A DNA stretch of 64,000 nt from Cynocephalus volans (Eukaryota > Chordata > Mammalia > Dermoptera > Cynocephalidae). The notes under the pieces were generated by a model, which did no database searches, was not told the origin of the DNA, and saw nothing but the letters and a program-made list of their open reading frames with translations. The number at the start of each line of letters is the position of its first letter. Within the stretch, counting starts at the first letter, position 1. The position numbers were made by a program, and so were the translations under genes. The DNA is taken from contig NC_084463.1 of assembly GCF_027409185.1 (NCBI RefSeq), forward strand, positions 160,123,869-160,187,868, read 5' to 3'. Below are positions 28,315 to 41,985 of the stretch, in pieces.

Positions 28315-29881
28315 CAGCACAATTAAAACTTTTTTTAATGCAAGGAAAAAAGTCTTCAGTCTTTAGTCACTTCTTCCCACAGGAGTGTGAACAAGCTACT
28401 GCCCAGTGAGTTCTCAACGAGGGTGCCCCTCCGTCTACCTCCTCCTGACACCATATGAGATGACGGGCTGAGGCAGCGGCAGGGAACAAGGCCAGGCCTG
28501 GAGACTAGGACCCAGCAGGGTTGAGAGCAGAGCAGCCGGGGCAGGGGACGACCCCCTGAAGCCACCCACGGGAGTGTCTGGTAAGAAGCCCAGATAAGCA
28601 GCGCACTGACCACCCAGCAAACCGACCGCAGGCCCCTGGACAGCCCAGGCAGAGCAGAGAGAGGCTGGAACCAGCCATTCTCTGGCTCCTGTTTCTCTTT
28701 GCCCAGCCTGGGGGGTGGGGGTTGTTCTAATGACATCCAAGCCACACGCACTGAAGGAGAAACTGAAGGGCGGTAAGAAGGAAGGGGCTGAGTTTTCCCT
28801 GTCCCTGCTGTCCAGACACGAGGACCAGGCCAGAGCCATGGGCTTCCTTTCCAGGACCAAACCACACCAGGTCAGGAGACCCACCACCCACCCAAAGGGG
28901 GAGGAACATACCAAAAAGCTCCAGTGAAGTGAGGGGGTAGGAGCTGGGATGACAACCCCCTACTCGGCCAGGAAACAAACCCTGGGGCCCCTGGAGGGGC
29001 GTGCTACCCATCCAGCCACATCTAAGGGCTCCTGGGTGGAGCTGCCCCCAGGCTGGAGCGTGGGGAAAGGGAGACAAAAATCACAGCTTCTGAACAAGTG
29101 GTCAGGAAGTCACTGGAAAATTCAGTCAAGTATGAAAGGTGTCACTTCACAGAACAAAAACTAGCATCTAGTTTTCTCGAAGATGCTCTCTCTTCACCTC
29201 CCAAAAAGACAAAGGTGGCTGGGCCTTGCTTCTGTGACTGCCGAGCTGGGGTGGAGTGTCAGGGCCGGTGGGTAGGAGGAAAGAGTGGGGTGCCCTGGCA
29301 GCCGTGCCAGGAAGGGGAAAGGCACAAGAACCAGCTGCACACAGGGCGTGGGGAGGGGCTGGCGGGGCAGGAAGCCCCTGCCCCACGGAGCCACCCTCAG
29401 CTGAGACACAAACCGAGGGTGCCCGGTGTCCCTGTGCACAAAATCCTGGCCTGGCAGCCGCCAAAAGGGGCACACCAGGTGGGTGGGCAGGCCAGCACCC
29501 TGTGTTCACAGGGGCTGCCACGCTGATCGGCCAGAGCCAGGGCCAGAGCCTGGGAGAGGACAGAGGATGTGCGTGCGTGGGGCTGTCAGACAGAGGAGGA
29601 GGCAAGAGAGTGCTGCCTCTAACGTTATATATTAAAAATATCCATAGTTCTGGTGCATAAAATTCCATCATTCACATACGAGTACCACCCCTACGTCCCC
29701 CACTGGGCCCAGGAATAGCCTTAAAAGAAAGATGGTGGTTTTCCTTTTCAAGAGCTGAGGAAACATCCGCTCAGTCTTTATGGACCTTGAGAAACGGTGC
29801 CCCTTCCCCTCCCTGCAACCTCTGTCCCCCAGGCCTCTGCCTGCCCGGGCGGCACGGGGGACACACAGAAGGGGAGACGGG
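28315..29881 (-). other. EHD1: EHD1 3' UTR
   Basis: About 1.57 kb of mostly unique sequence between the stop codon and the ATTAAA signal. No SINE interrupts it. The distal end is inferred from the signal. Confidence 0.7.
28334..28339 (-). terminator. EHD1 poly(A) signal ATTAAA
   Basis: The plus strand reads tttaat, the common ATTAAA variant on the gene strand, followed by an A/T-rich stretch. Cleavage is expected near 28310-28320. Confidence 0.6.
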
Positions 29882-30406
29882 TCATTGCTGCCTCCGCTTG
29901 GAGGGCGGGATCAGGTGTGGGGGCAGGTCAGCGGGCAGCTCGTGGCCCTCCAGCTTGACCTTGATGAGGTGGTTGGCCAGGGCAAACTCTTCGTCGTCCA
30001 GCAGCCCATCCTTGTCCACGTCGGCCAGCTTCCAGATCTTCCCCAGCACAGTGTTGGGCAGCTTGGACTTCACCATTTCCTTCTTGGCGTTGGCACCCGT
30101 GATCTTGCCGTTGACGGGTGACAGCGTGTAGAAGATCTCGTCGTAGGTGGGCTTGTCCTTGCCCACCACCCACTCAATGTCGTCGATACCCTCGCCAGCC
30201 CCCTCGCCATAGCCGTGCCCAAAGGGCCCATTCATGGTGCCTTCGAAGGCGCCGCCCTTCACGGCCTGGGGGGGCATCAGCGACTCCTCCTGCCGCACCA
30301 TCACCATCAGCCGGGCGATGTCGTTGGCCAGCATGTCATCTACCGTGTCCAGCAGTTTGGGCTTCAGGGCCTGGAACTTGCTGAAGTCCTGGGTCTGCAG
30401 GAGTTC
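29882..30406 (-). CDS. EHD1: EHD1 exon 5: linker, EH domain and stop
   Basis: 525 nt including TGA (residues 361-534). It encodes [12 protein letters not shown], the linker with [17 protein letters not shown], then the EH domain that binds NPF peptides, with [20 protein letters not shown]. It ends in PPSKRRQQ. Confidence 0.97.
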   Translation of the reverse strand, partial: ELLQTQDFSKFQALKPKLLDTVDDMLANDIARLMVMVRQEESLMPPQAVKGGAFEGTMNGPFGHGYGEGAGEGIDDIEWVVGKDKPTYDEIFYTLSPVNGKITGANAKKEMVKSKLPNTVLGKIWKLADVDKDGLLDDEEFALANHLIKVKLEGHELPADLPPHLIPPSKRRQQ

Positions 30407-33400
30407 CTGTGGTGGGTGGAAGGAGGAAAGGGCTGGGGAGGACGGCCCCACCCAGACTGTATGCGGAGTGCCTACAGCAGGGCTTCCTGGGCGGAAAGGG
30501 CTGGTTTCCCCCTTACCAGCCTGGGCAACTTAGTTAACCCCTCAGGCTTGGCACACTAACCTGTGAGCAGGAGGTAATAACAGCGCCCTCCTTGCAGGGC
30601 TGTGGCAAGGGTTAGCTAACAGGACACCACACAGCCCTGGCCCCCCACCACTCTGGGTGAGTCACCACATTCTCCTGCACAGTGAAGTGCCTGGGTCAAC
30701 CTCTGACTCGGGTGGGGTGCTGGTGATTAACCAGCTGCTTCTGTTTGGGGAGGCCCCACCCCAAGCAGCCAGGATTCCCTCCAGAAGCACTGCCACAGTG
30801 CCCTGGGCCTTCCTCACTTCCTGACGGCCACCAGCCCACGTGGGGCACTTGGGACAGCCGTACCTGCATCTTGCGGAGGCTCGGGAAGTCACCGGGGGAG
30901 ATCTGTTGCTCCCGCTCAATCTTCTGGTAGATCTCTCCCAGGTTGTTCACCAGCTCTTTCTTTTTGCTCTCTTTTCCAAAGACGTTGGGCATCTCCTTCT
31001 TCAGGGAGCTGATGATGTAGGCGTGGACCTGCGAGGACAGGGAGGGGAGGGTGTCAGGTACCACCTCGGTACCACCCTGGCTGCCCAGAGAGCCTTTGAG
31101 GACACTGCCAGGCGCCTGCTGCTCACTGCTGGGGAACAGGGAAGCAGAAACTCAAAGCTGCTGCTGCCATCAAGGGACCCCACTGGCCTAACAGCAGACA
31201 CACAATTCCAGCAAGAGACAGACTGCTCGCCGCCATGGGGACGGAGGGAAGGAGAGAAAGACGCAGCTAAAACAAGACCGACAACAGCCTCGCAGAAAGA
31301 GTGAAACCTAGTCAGTCCACAGAGAGAAGGCCACCTGTTGAGCACCTCTAGGCACTTGACAGGCTCTCCCTGGGCATCCTCACCCTCACCCCATGGGTGG
31401 GATCATTACTCCACCTTGTTCCTGAGTAAGGCTCAGAGAGGCTGAAAGCCTTGCCCAGGCACTTGGCTACTAGGTGGCAGAGCAGGGACCACAATGTGGG
31501 AACGCTGAGAGCACTGCAAAGCCCAGGCTCCCGTTTCTCTGCGCCCCCTTCCCCAGCTGCCCCTCCCATGCCCGGGGAGGTGCCCATGTTTCCTGCACTC
31601 GCACATGTGCAGATGCTCATGCAGAGTTCACCCAACTCCACTTCATCATCATGACAGCCTCGGAATGATGGGGGATTAGAAAAATCCCACAAAGGCTTTT
31701 CCCAGCTGTTTCAAGCCTTATCTAAGCTGCGGTACCTTGCTCAGGCACTTGCCAACTGAGTGCCGCACTCCCTTCATTCCCCCGGTGGCCCCCTCCCAAC
31801 CGCGGCCCAGCCCTGGAAGGCTGCAGCCAGCAGCCCCCTCCTCGCCAAGGCCAGCTCTCCCCCACCCAACACCCCTGCTCAGCCTGACCCCCATATGCGC
31901 CAGGCAGCAGCCTGGACGAGAACTACCCGAGGGAAGCAGCGCCACAGCGCCATCTGGGCTGGCATCCAGGATTTCCCAGGGATGAGGCAGGCAGATCACA
32001 GAGAGCCAGTCACTGCTGTGCCCAGCACAGGCCAGAGCGAGTCAGTGCAGGGAACACCACTTGCTCCAGGAAAAGGAAGCCATCTCAGAACAGCAGGTGT
32101 GGGACCAAACTGGAGACCACGGGGTTTTCCAGGCCTGGTGACTCAATGTCCTGCGGGCCAGGCAGTTACGCACTCTCTCAGATGAGCAGGCGGGGAAGCT
32201 GGGTCTGCCCTTTGTTCTGTCATTCCTGGAAGGAGGCTGAGCAAGGGAGAGGCGGGGCAGCTCTCTGTGCCCTGCAAGGAGAGGGGCTCGGCAAGGCCAC
32301 CCCCATCAACTCAGGACACCCTTGACCTCTGAGGCTGTGAGCCAGTCACATGGATTCTCAGACATGGCTCCACTCATGAGGAGATGCAAGTGAGACATCT
32401 ACAAAAATGTGCAGCCCTGTCCCCTCCAGAGCAGGCTTGTGACCCGTCCCTATGTGCACAGGCCACCAGAGACTCTGCTCCAGCAGGGTGGAGCAGGGCC
32501 AAGAACACGCACTTCCTACAGGCTGCAGGCCCATGAGCACTTGGGGTAGGTGGGGACCCAGTGGTGGCAAAGAACGAAGGGGCAGCCCTTGTTACTCAGG
32601 CACTGCAGTCTAGACACCTCTGAGCTGCGAACAGCAGGCAGGAGCGGGGGCTCTCCGGGAAGTGCCCCTCCTCAGCCCTCAGTACACTCGGGAGTGGGCA
32701 CCATGGTGTGGGCCACAGCAGGGCCTCGCTGCAGTCGCAGTACCACATGGCACCTGCCCTCCGCTGCGGTCGCCGCACTGGCTCACCAGCGGATCGGCAA
32801 TGTGGCCTCATGCGCCTAGCTTGGGCTTGGCCAACAGGACGGTTTCGTGGGCCGAGCTCTGACCCGGCCTAAGAGGGAGCTGCGGCCACAGCCTATTTTT
32901 TAAACAACCAAATCCTGTGCTAAAAGCGTCTAAAGGAACAGCTAGATGCCCCTGCTAAAATGCAAGTGTTTGAACTTGGCTGCCCATTCCTCCCTGATCA
33001 GACGCACTATGTCAAATGCTCCCGTCCAAAGGGTCAACCCCAACTGCAGTGGGGACCACCCCTCATGATGCCTTATCTGAGCAGGCTCCTGATGTGCCGC
33101 TATTGCATGTCAGACGTCCTAAGGGACACATTCTGTCCCTCTGTGTTGGAAGAGACCCCTGGTGGCATCAACCTTCATTCCCTAGCCCAGCCACGCCGGG
33201 CTTTGACACAAGTTCCTGGCTAGGCACTGAGGTTCTAAAGTCTGAGCGATCAGATGCCACCATCAGGTTCCAGTGGGCCCTGTGCTACCACGAAAGAGCA
33301 GGGGATGGCTTAGGAGGCTGCGTGGACTGACGCCCCCTCATCGTGGCCTGGGCTTCAGCGCCCAGTGCTCTCTCTGGGACAGGGACGGGTGCCCCATCTC

Positions 33401-36400
33401 TTCACTAGCCAATTCCTGTCCCAAGGCCTCCCCCATCCCTCCACTCCATGGGCACAGCTCCTGGCTGTTAGTTCCTGCAGCACCCTACGCTCATCCTGTG
33501 ACAACACAAGAAAACCGCCGCTCACCTTTCATTTGTGCAGTCTGTTTTTCCCATGAAGGCTGAGGAGTGCTAGAAGGACAGGGGCTGTGTGCATCCCTAC
33601 CCACCATGTCCCCAGGGTCCAGCACCATGCTCGGTGCACTTCAGTGCTCAATAAACCCCAGAGGGGAAGCCGCTGAGCCCAGATCTACCTTCCAACACAC
33701 ATTCCATTTCCAAGGCTGCCTTCTCTGCCTTGGTGTAACTTCCCGTTTGACATTTCTATGTTGTAAGCACATTCAAATCCTTCTTTGAAATAGTTGGAGA
33801 ATAAACCACAAACAGGATGGGTTAGGAGGGAGGCCAGGTAAAGAATCTTAGTTAACAGCAGGCTGCAGCATGGGTGCACACGGAAACAGCACAGCACAGG
33901 TCTGGCCATGCAGACAGCTGGGATGGGTCTTGGGCAATCCCAGGGTCCCAAGTGCCAGTCCCAAAGCCCCTGGGCCCCGCCCAGCGGGCCACTCCTCCCG
34001 CCCCTGGGGTCTACCTTGGCCAGCCTTGCTCGTTTGATCAGGTCGTTGAGTTTCCTGAGGGCGGCGTTTCGGGGCAGAGATTGGATGTCTTTGAAGAGGT
34101 CCTGCTCCTCAGCTTCAAAGAGCTTGCGGTTGTCAGGGATGAGTAGTGGGTGGGACCAGAAGGAGCCAATGTAGACCCTGACCACCTCGGGGGTGTTAAT
34201 GATCTTGCCCAGGGACCACATGAGGGCCCCGTACACTCGCATCAGCTGCTGCGTCTCGATCTGGTCGGCCTTGTTCAGCACCACGCGGATCTTGTCCTCA
34301 TGGTTCTTGAGAGCCTTGATGACTTCTGAGAACTCGTCAGAGATGTCCAGCTTGTGGGCGTCAAAGAGCAGGATGATGCGATCCACACGCTCAGCAAACC
34401 ACTCCAGGACGGCCGCGAAGTCATAGCCTGGAGGGGAAGAGAAGGGTAAGCTCAGGGCACCAAGGGGCCAGACTGCTCTGATGGCTCTGGCCTCTCACTC
34501 GGCCTGACGTCATTTTTAAATTCCCAGAATGCACTCATCTGGACAGGAGAGCACCCTGAGGGCAGGATCATCAGGTTGCTATTTTTACACCTGCCACAGT
34601 AGTACCCTCACCCATGTGGCTCCTGGCAGGAAGAGGTGCCAGTGCAAAGGAAGTCACAAAGTACAAGCTCTAAGTGGTCAGATCAGGGCAATAGAAAGGT
34701 GGAGACCCCAGCAATGTGGCTCAGCACAGTAGATTCGGTCTGCCACCCGCCAGCTGTGTGCCCCTTGACAGTAGTGACGATAAATCCCAGCAATAGTGAC
34801 TGCAGCTACCTGTTCAGTGCTTATGTGCCAGGTTCCCTATCTTAAAGTTATCTCATTTGTTCTCTACAACAGGGGCTGGCAAGCTACAGCTCAGTGACCA
34901 AATCAGGCCCAACACCTGTTTATGTAAATAAAGTTTTACTGAGACACTGCCATGCTCATCTGCATTGTCTATGGCTGCTTTTGCCTACAACAGCAGAGTT
35001 CGGTTGTTGCGACAGAAACCACAAAGCATGCAAAGCTGAAATATTAACTATCTGACCCTTACAGAAAAAGTTTGCTGACCTCTGCTCTACATCAAGCCCA
35101 TGAAGTGCTACAAATCACTTCCCCTCTCTAGGTCTTAAATACTTCTCTAAAGCAAAGGGCTGGACTAGGCAGACTCTACCTCTAAACCCTATTCAATGCT
35201 GTGTCCCACCACCCCATTAAAGCCGGCCAATTAAAGTGAACTGTGCCATCTGTGATGGAGACTGCTAATTAAAATTCATCCTTTAATAACAGATCTATCT
35301 AGTTTTAGCGGGACTCGTGGCCTACCAGATTAGGCTGCATTTCCTAGCCTCCCTTGCAGCAGAAATGAACAAGAAAAGGTGTATGAGCTCTTTGTCATTT
35401 TCACGCTTCCTGAGGACTGGGATGCAGATGTGATGGTAAGAGCTGGAGCGATCACCTTGGGTTCAAAGATGAAAGCTGCATGTTCAGGATGGCTTTGGAC
35501 TGTTATTTTTCACATAAACAATCAGATATCTGATTTAAGCCAATGGATTTTTGGGTTTCTGTAACAGTGGTTTAATTGGTATCCTATTTGAAAACTATGC
35601 CTCTATAAAATGTTTTCACGCCTCCCACTGCTCCCAGGAGAAGACAGGAAGTCCACGTGGAAACAATGGCCTAGAGGCTTTGGGGAGCTTGGGTCCCAGC
35701 CCCTGAGGTGCCCTGTCCTCTCTGGGTAATTCTGGCCAAGCCTCCTTCTCCTTGGGCTTAGTCTCCTCCTTCTTCACCTGCTACCCCCAGGTCCCAGGTC
35801 ACCAAAAATGTAGGCCAGCCCTGTTAGGAGCCACCAAGTACCTCCCAGAGAACAGGCAAGCTCCTGAGAACAAACCAGAGGCGCCACTCCTATGGAGAAC
35901 AGTCTAGGACACTGCCTGGCTACTGGCCAACACCATCTCCTCACCCCCACAGACTGCTCCCCATGTCCCCTGTGAGAAACACTCAGTACCCCCTGGCCAA
36001 GCTGGGGAGTTCTGTTCCCAAGGCTGCAGGGGACAGAAACATAGCAGGTAGAGGAGAGAAAAGAGAAAGACAAGGCGTCAAGGAAAAGCAGAAGCTGGGC
36101 ACAGGGCAACCAACAGTGCTGCGAGGAGGCAGCCCCTGGGGACCTCTGCCCCTGGGGACCTGCAGAGGAACTCCTCCCATGAGCCCTGAGGGCACACATC
36201 CGCTGCTTCCCATCGTGAAGCCCCCTGGGCTCCAGAGGTGGCCTCCCTCACAAGGGCTCTAAGCTAAGCAGCTGACATCCTGAAGCGCACCCAGGGCAAA
36301 GCTCTGCTCAGTGAGGCAGCCATTCCACTGCCAGGCAGCCCAGGTTCAAGTACGCTTCAGAGTTGTCTGTAAGCCTGAAGCCACAGGGTGCCAAGCCTCT

Positions 36401-39400
36401 CCCGCACTTGGGGCACCCAGAAAGAACGTGAGCTTTGAAGTAAGATGGTTCTGGATTCAACTCCCAGCTCCAGCCACTGACTCTGACCTTAAGTTCTTTT
36501 GTTAACTTCTGACTTACGCTTTCTGCATCTGCAAAACTCGGGACCTCCTGGGATTACAGGAAGATTCAATGTGGTAACACATCGGGCTTCTAGCATGGGA
36601 CGGACTCAGAATGGCCACGTGAATCGGGCAGGCTCAGGTGAGGAGATGACAGGGCCCCATAAGGACAGGGGGCCAGGCAGCTGGGGACTCCGTCACCAGT
36701 CAGGAACAAAGAGTGATGAACATTCAGCCTGGCTCTGAGGCCACAGGCCAGCTTTGGTCTTTGAGACAAGTCACCGAAACATAAGGAAACGCCCAAACTC
36801 AAAGTGTCAGTCTACTTAGCATGGGCAGAGACCTGCAACCCTTTTCCTGCCCCGGCACATCGAGGAAACAGGGCACTCTGATCAGAAACAGCCCCTCGAG
36901 GGCCCTGGGCCACAGTCTGGGCAGGGAGGCCCAATCTTCCAATCCTTCCACAGGCTCGTGTGGATGGTCGGGGCCAGCAGAGCTAACGGATGCCCCGCAC
37001 TTGGTGGGTGTGGAAGGGCATCAAGCAAGTGCCAGGTTACCCCATGCCAGCTGCCAGCCATCACCACAAGCTGCTGGTTCCAAAGTACAAGGCCCTGGGC
37101 AGGGCTGGCCCGTGGCTCACTCGAGAGAGTGCGGTGCTGATAACACTAAAGCCACGGGTTCGGATCCCATATGGGGATGGCCAGTTAGCTCACTGACTGA
37201 GCGTGGTGCTGACAAGGCCCTGGGCACCCTGACACCCTGCAACTGGCTCAAGAGCCACAAGAGGGGACATCCAGAGAGTGAAACCTCAGCAGAAAACCAG
37301 AGGAGAAGGCTGAGGAGCAGCCTGAGGGGAGCCGCCCCCAGGCCAGGCCTCACCCGACTGAGCCGGCAGGGCCCTCCTGGGCCCACAGCCTTTTATGGCC
37401 AGCTCTGGGAACAGGTCAGCACTGAAAAAGCGATGACTCAAGGACTGAACAGAGGGCTCCCTGCTCAGCAGAAGTGAGGCCCCTCTTCTACCCTGCAGAG
37501 TTGTGTGTCCTCAGACCCCCACAAGCTGAAACCACAGTTCGCACAGCTGGGGAGGCAGGAAGCCAAAGGCGCGCTGCTGGGAGCAGGGGCGCCCTAATGG
37601 GCTGTTCTCAGCCCTGCTAGAGTTGGCTGGGAGTGAGACAGCAAGCGCCTGGGGAGCTGCAGTCACTCAACTCCGCCCAGTGTGGCCTCACTGCCTCCTC
37701 CTCCTGGATGGCGGGTGACCCAGGGAAAGCAAGGAGGAGGAGCAGTGAGCGAATCACGCACCAAACTCCCTGCGCAGGTCCACGCTGAGCCCACTCTGCC
37801 CACATACTGGCACTGGCCACGCCTCCAGCTGGAGTCAACAGATCTAAGGTCACTTTTTTGCAGGTAAATGAAATTTCCTGTTTATCACAGAAAACACTCA
37901 TACTTTTGGTGTAAGGAAGACACAGTGGCTGGCCAAGTACACCCAAAGGCCACAAAGATTCACAGCACTCAGGCCTGCTCCATGTCATCACAGGTGTGTG
38001 ACTTCGTGGCTGCAAAACACCACCAGGCCACCCCATACCCTGGAGCCAACCTGTCCCTCCCTCCCCTTGATATGCCCCACTCGGCCTGAAAGACCAAAGA
38101 GGTGCTGAGGGCTGCACCACATGCATCAGGTCCCCACACCCGGCAAGAGTGGCCAAAGCAGCCACCACTGGGCTCAGAGTTTGGCAGCAGGTGACAAGTA
38201 CAGAAATCAGCTGCCCACCCCCCCAATGCCCAAGGCAACCAGCCTTCAGGCTTTGGGACACACCAGAAGAGGAATCAGGTGTCAGATGCCACCTACAACA
38301 GCAATTCCGCAGCAAAAGCGGGAAACTGTGGTGTGCTTGTGAGAGGTGGGGCACTGTGCTGTTCGCTCTGTGTGGCTCAGGACCGGTAGGGAGTGACAGA
38401 GGTGACAGATGCATTCTCCACAAAGGGCACAGAAAACGTGGCCTGAGGGGATGGGCTGCGAAGAAAAAGCCAACCTGCAGTGTGATTTCAGTGAGAAAAG
38501 CCAGAGCCACCACTGATAAGGGACCGTGAATTGCCGCCAGGACAAGTTCTGGGACATTGAGGACATTGTGCTAAGTGAAATAAGCCCATCACAAAGGAAC
38601 AAACACTGTGCGATTCCACCTGTATGAGGTCCCTAGAGCAGTCAAATGCAGAGACAGAAAGTAGAGTGGTGGGTACCAGGGGCTGGGGGAGGGGGATGGG
38701 GAGCTAGTGTTTAATGGGGACAGAGTCTCAGTTGGGGAAGACGGAAAAGTTCTGGTTGTGATGGTTGCATAACAGAGAGAATGTACTTAATGCCACTGAA
38801 GGATACACTTAAAAATGATTAAAGTGGCAAATCTTATGTTAGGTATGTTTTATCATAACTTAAAAAAAGAAAGAGGTTGGCTGGTTAAGTCAGTTGGTTA
38901 GGGCACAGTGTTGTAACACCAAGGTCAAGGGTCCAGATCCTTGTACCAGTCAGTGGAAGGGAAGAAGGGGAGAGAGAGAGAAAGGGGGAGAGAAAGAAAA
39001 GGAGAGAAAGGAAGGAAGGAAGGAAAAAAGGAAGGAAACGTCCTGGGAGTGGGGGAAGAGGGGAGAAAAAAAGAGTCGCTCTAGGTGACCAGGCCGAGCC
39101 AATTTGGCTGTGTGACGCCTCAGGGAGGTGTGTGCACAGGCAATCTGGACAGGAGACTGAAAGCCACCTCTCCTGGTGGCTCTGTGCCCACCGAGCCGCC
39201 TCCAGGCCCCTATGGGTGCCAGCTGACCTACTAACACGGTCTTCCTTCTTGACAAGAGCCGAACCACGATTCCTGCCACCCTGCACATAAGTGGAAGAGG
39301 GAGATGTTTGGATGTACCCAAGCCCGACCCTGGCACCCTCCAAAATGCAGGTAGCTCCAGCAGCTGGGGGAAAAGCTGCTTCATACGTTCCCAGTGTTTC

Positions 39401-41953
39401 TAGAACATGGAACAATAGAGGGTTTGTCTCCAATCGACACTTGCTTCCTGCCATTCAAGCTGTGTGGGCCTCGGTATTCTCTCCGTAACTCTCCATCACG
39501 TGGGTTTCCAGCTCCAGCCGGGCCCAGGACAGCAAAACAGAGACTCAGGAACTAAGAGTCTGTGCTGTGAAGACTCGTTCTGGGCTTCCTCAAGCTGAAG
39601 TTTTTAAGGAAAGGACTTTCCCAGCAAAGTGCAGAGGTTAAAGGAAAAGGCCTCCCCAAATCCTAGGTACTTGCCCAAAAGAAATCAAAGCATATATTCA
39701 CACAAAGCGCTGTTTCCAAAGATTTACAGCAGCTTTATTCAAAACTGCCCCAAACCAAAAGCCTTTCAACAGGTGAATGGACACTAGCCGGTTAGCTCAC
39801 CTGTTTTGAGCATGGTGTTGATAACACCAAGGTCAAGGTTTGGATCCCTGTACGGGCCAGCAGCAAAAACAAAAACAAAACCCAAAACAAAACAAAACAG
39901 GTGAATGGATAACAAGTGGTAAATCTAAACAATGGTATACAACTCAGCAACAAAAAGGAATGAACCACTGATATTCTCAACACACGAATGAACCTAGAAG
40001 CATCATGCAGGTGAAAGATGACAGACACCAAAGGCTTCACACTGCATGATTCCATTTATATGACATTCTGGAGAATGCAAAACTTTGCGGACAGGTTGGC
40101 CAGTTGGCTCAGTTTGTTAGAGCGCGGTGCTGACAGCACCAAGGTCCAGAGTTCAATCCCTCTACCTGCCAGCCGCCTAAACAACAATAACAAAAAAACT
40201 TTGGGGATAAATGTCAGTGGGTTGCCTGGGACCAGGCGTGATCACAGAAAGGCAAAGGAACTTTCTGGGTGAGGGGAATACTCTGTATCTCGGTTGCGTT
40301 GGTGCATAACTACTTTATATAGAGTTGCAAACCTACAAAGGGTGAGTTTTACTACGCGCTGTGTAGACTTCAATGAATCTGACCTAAAAATAAGCTATAA
40401 AAAAGGGGGGTGGGGGGGGACAGACCAACTCCAAAATCGGGCCTACAGAAATCAGAAGGTTCGTGAAACTTCTACTCAACAACCAGCTGTGTGACCCTAG
40501 CAGGCCACTTGCCCCAGGAGCCTCGGTTCCCAGACTCTTCATCTGTAAAGTGAAGACAGCAAGTCCCCACCTCACAGGCTGCTGGGAGGACTGAGTGAGT
40601 GCCTGGCACGCTGGAAGCCCTTCGTAAATGTTTGCTCTTATTTACTCACAGGATTTGTATTTTCGGCTCAAGAAGCTCAGATTCTGCAGGCAAGGACTGC
40701 TTCCAACGCATGAAGAATGCCTCATACCCCAAATAGAAACTGAACATTTGCAGGCGCTCGGGCCAGCTGCTCCCCAGCCCGCCGATGGCTCGCAGCCTGG
40801 GAACAGGTGCCGAGCGCAGCCTGGTACGCCACCTCCACAAACGCCACCTCCACATCCCCGCCGCCGCATCCCCAGCGGAGCCCTCGGGCCCAAGCCGACC
40901 AGAGAGGGAGGGAATGCGGGTGGTGGGTAGAAGGCTTTGAGCAGGCCTTGGGATCTGAAGGGAAACGCTGGCTAAGTTGGTGCTGCCCGAGGATCCTCCT
41001 CAGGATGTTACTCAGAAAAGGGTCCTCAAAGTCTGGGACACCCTGGGTTTTCCAGTCTCTTTATTATTATTATTATTATTTATTATTATTTTTTTTTTGT
41101 CTTTTTCGTGACCAGCACTCAGCCAGTGAGTGCACCGGCCATTCCTATATAGGATCCGAACCCGCGGCGGGAGCGTCGCCGCATTCCCAGCACCGCACTC
41201 TCCCGAGTGCGCCACGGGCTCAGCCCTCCAGTCTCTTTATTATTAATCATCTGACACTTGTTGAACACTTAACTGTGTACCAGGCACGAGGGCAAGAGCT
41301 TAACATGAGTAAATTCCCATAACCACCACCAATAACCCTAGGAGCTGGTATTGCCATTCCTGTTGTACTGATGTAACGACTCCATAGGGCCACCCAGCTC
41401 CTGAAGTGCTGACCTGGCACTTGAACCTCCTGTTATTGTCATCTGTGCTGTGGATGCTGAATCTAAGAGGGATGCAGCACTTGGCCCTGCCCAAGGCAGC
41501 CCATGGGACGTTCTGTGGTCTGCAGAACACCCTGGTGAAATACCGGCCTGGGAGGCTGCCCATGGAGGGCCGTCTTAGGAGGCGGTCAGCAGGAAGGGAG
41601 AGCTGCCCGCAGCGCAGCCCCACGCCTTGGTCAGAGGGCTCCAGCCTACACAGACGGAGCCTGGGAACCATAGACAGACGGCAAGAGGAGAACCCAGAGT
41701 ACCAGCCAACCTGGGCCAGGGCTCCTGGGGCTGCTCCATGGATGACCTGGGGGGCAATTTCTGGCTGGAGGCAGGGTACAGGGAGGAAGATACCAGCATC
41801 ACTGTTGAAAGCCCCAGACCTCCAGTCCATTTCTGGACTCAGAGTCTGACCTAGGGCTGGGAGAGAAGCAGAAGGTGGCCTCTGTGCACTTTAGGAGAGA
41901 TCAGAGGGCATATTAATGACCCAACAGCGTCAAAAATTTAGAAAGAAAGATAC

Positions 41954-41985
<32 letters not shown>

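Larger units (their letters stand above)
39660..40400 (+). mobile_element. L1 3' end with two SINE insertions
   Basis: Contains the L1 ORF2-end/3' UTR words tttattcaaaactgccccaa, atggtatacaactcagcaac and tgattccatttatatgacat. It is interrupted at 39782-39895 and 40092-40193 by SINEs. Confidence 0.75.

Noticed and set aside
36821-37477. 218-codon plus-strand open frame in EHD1 intron 2
   Set aside because: It runs through a SINE insertion (37102-37212) and has no recognisable protein features.
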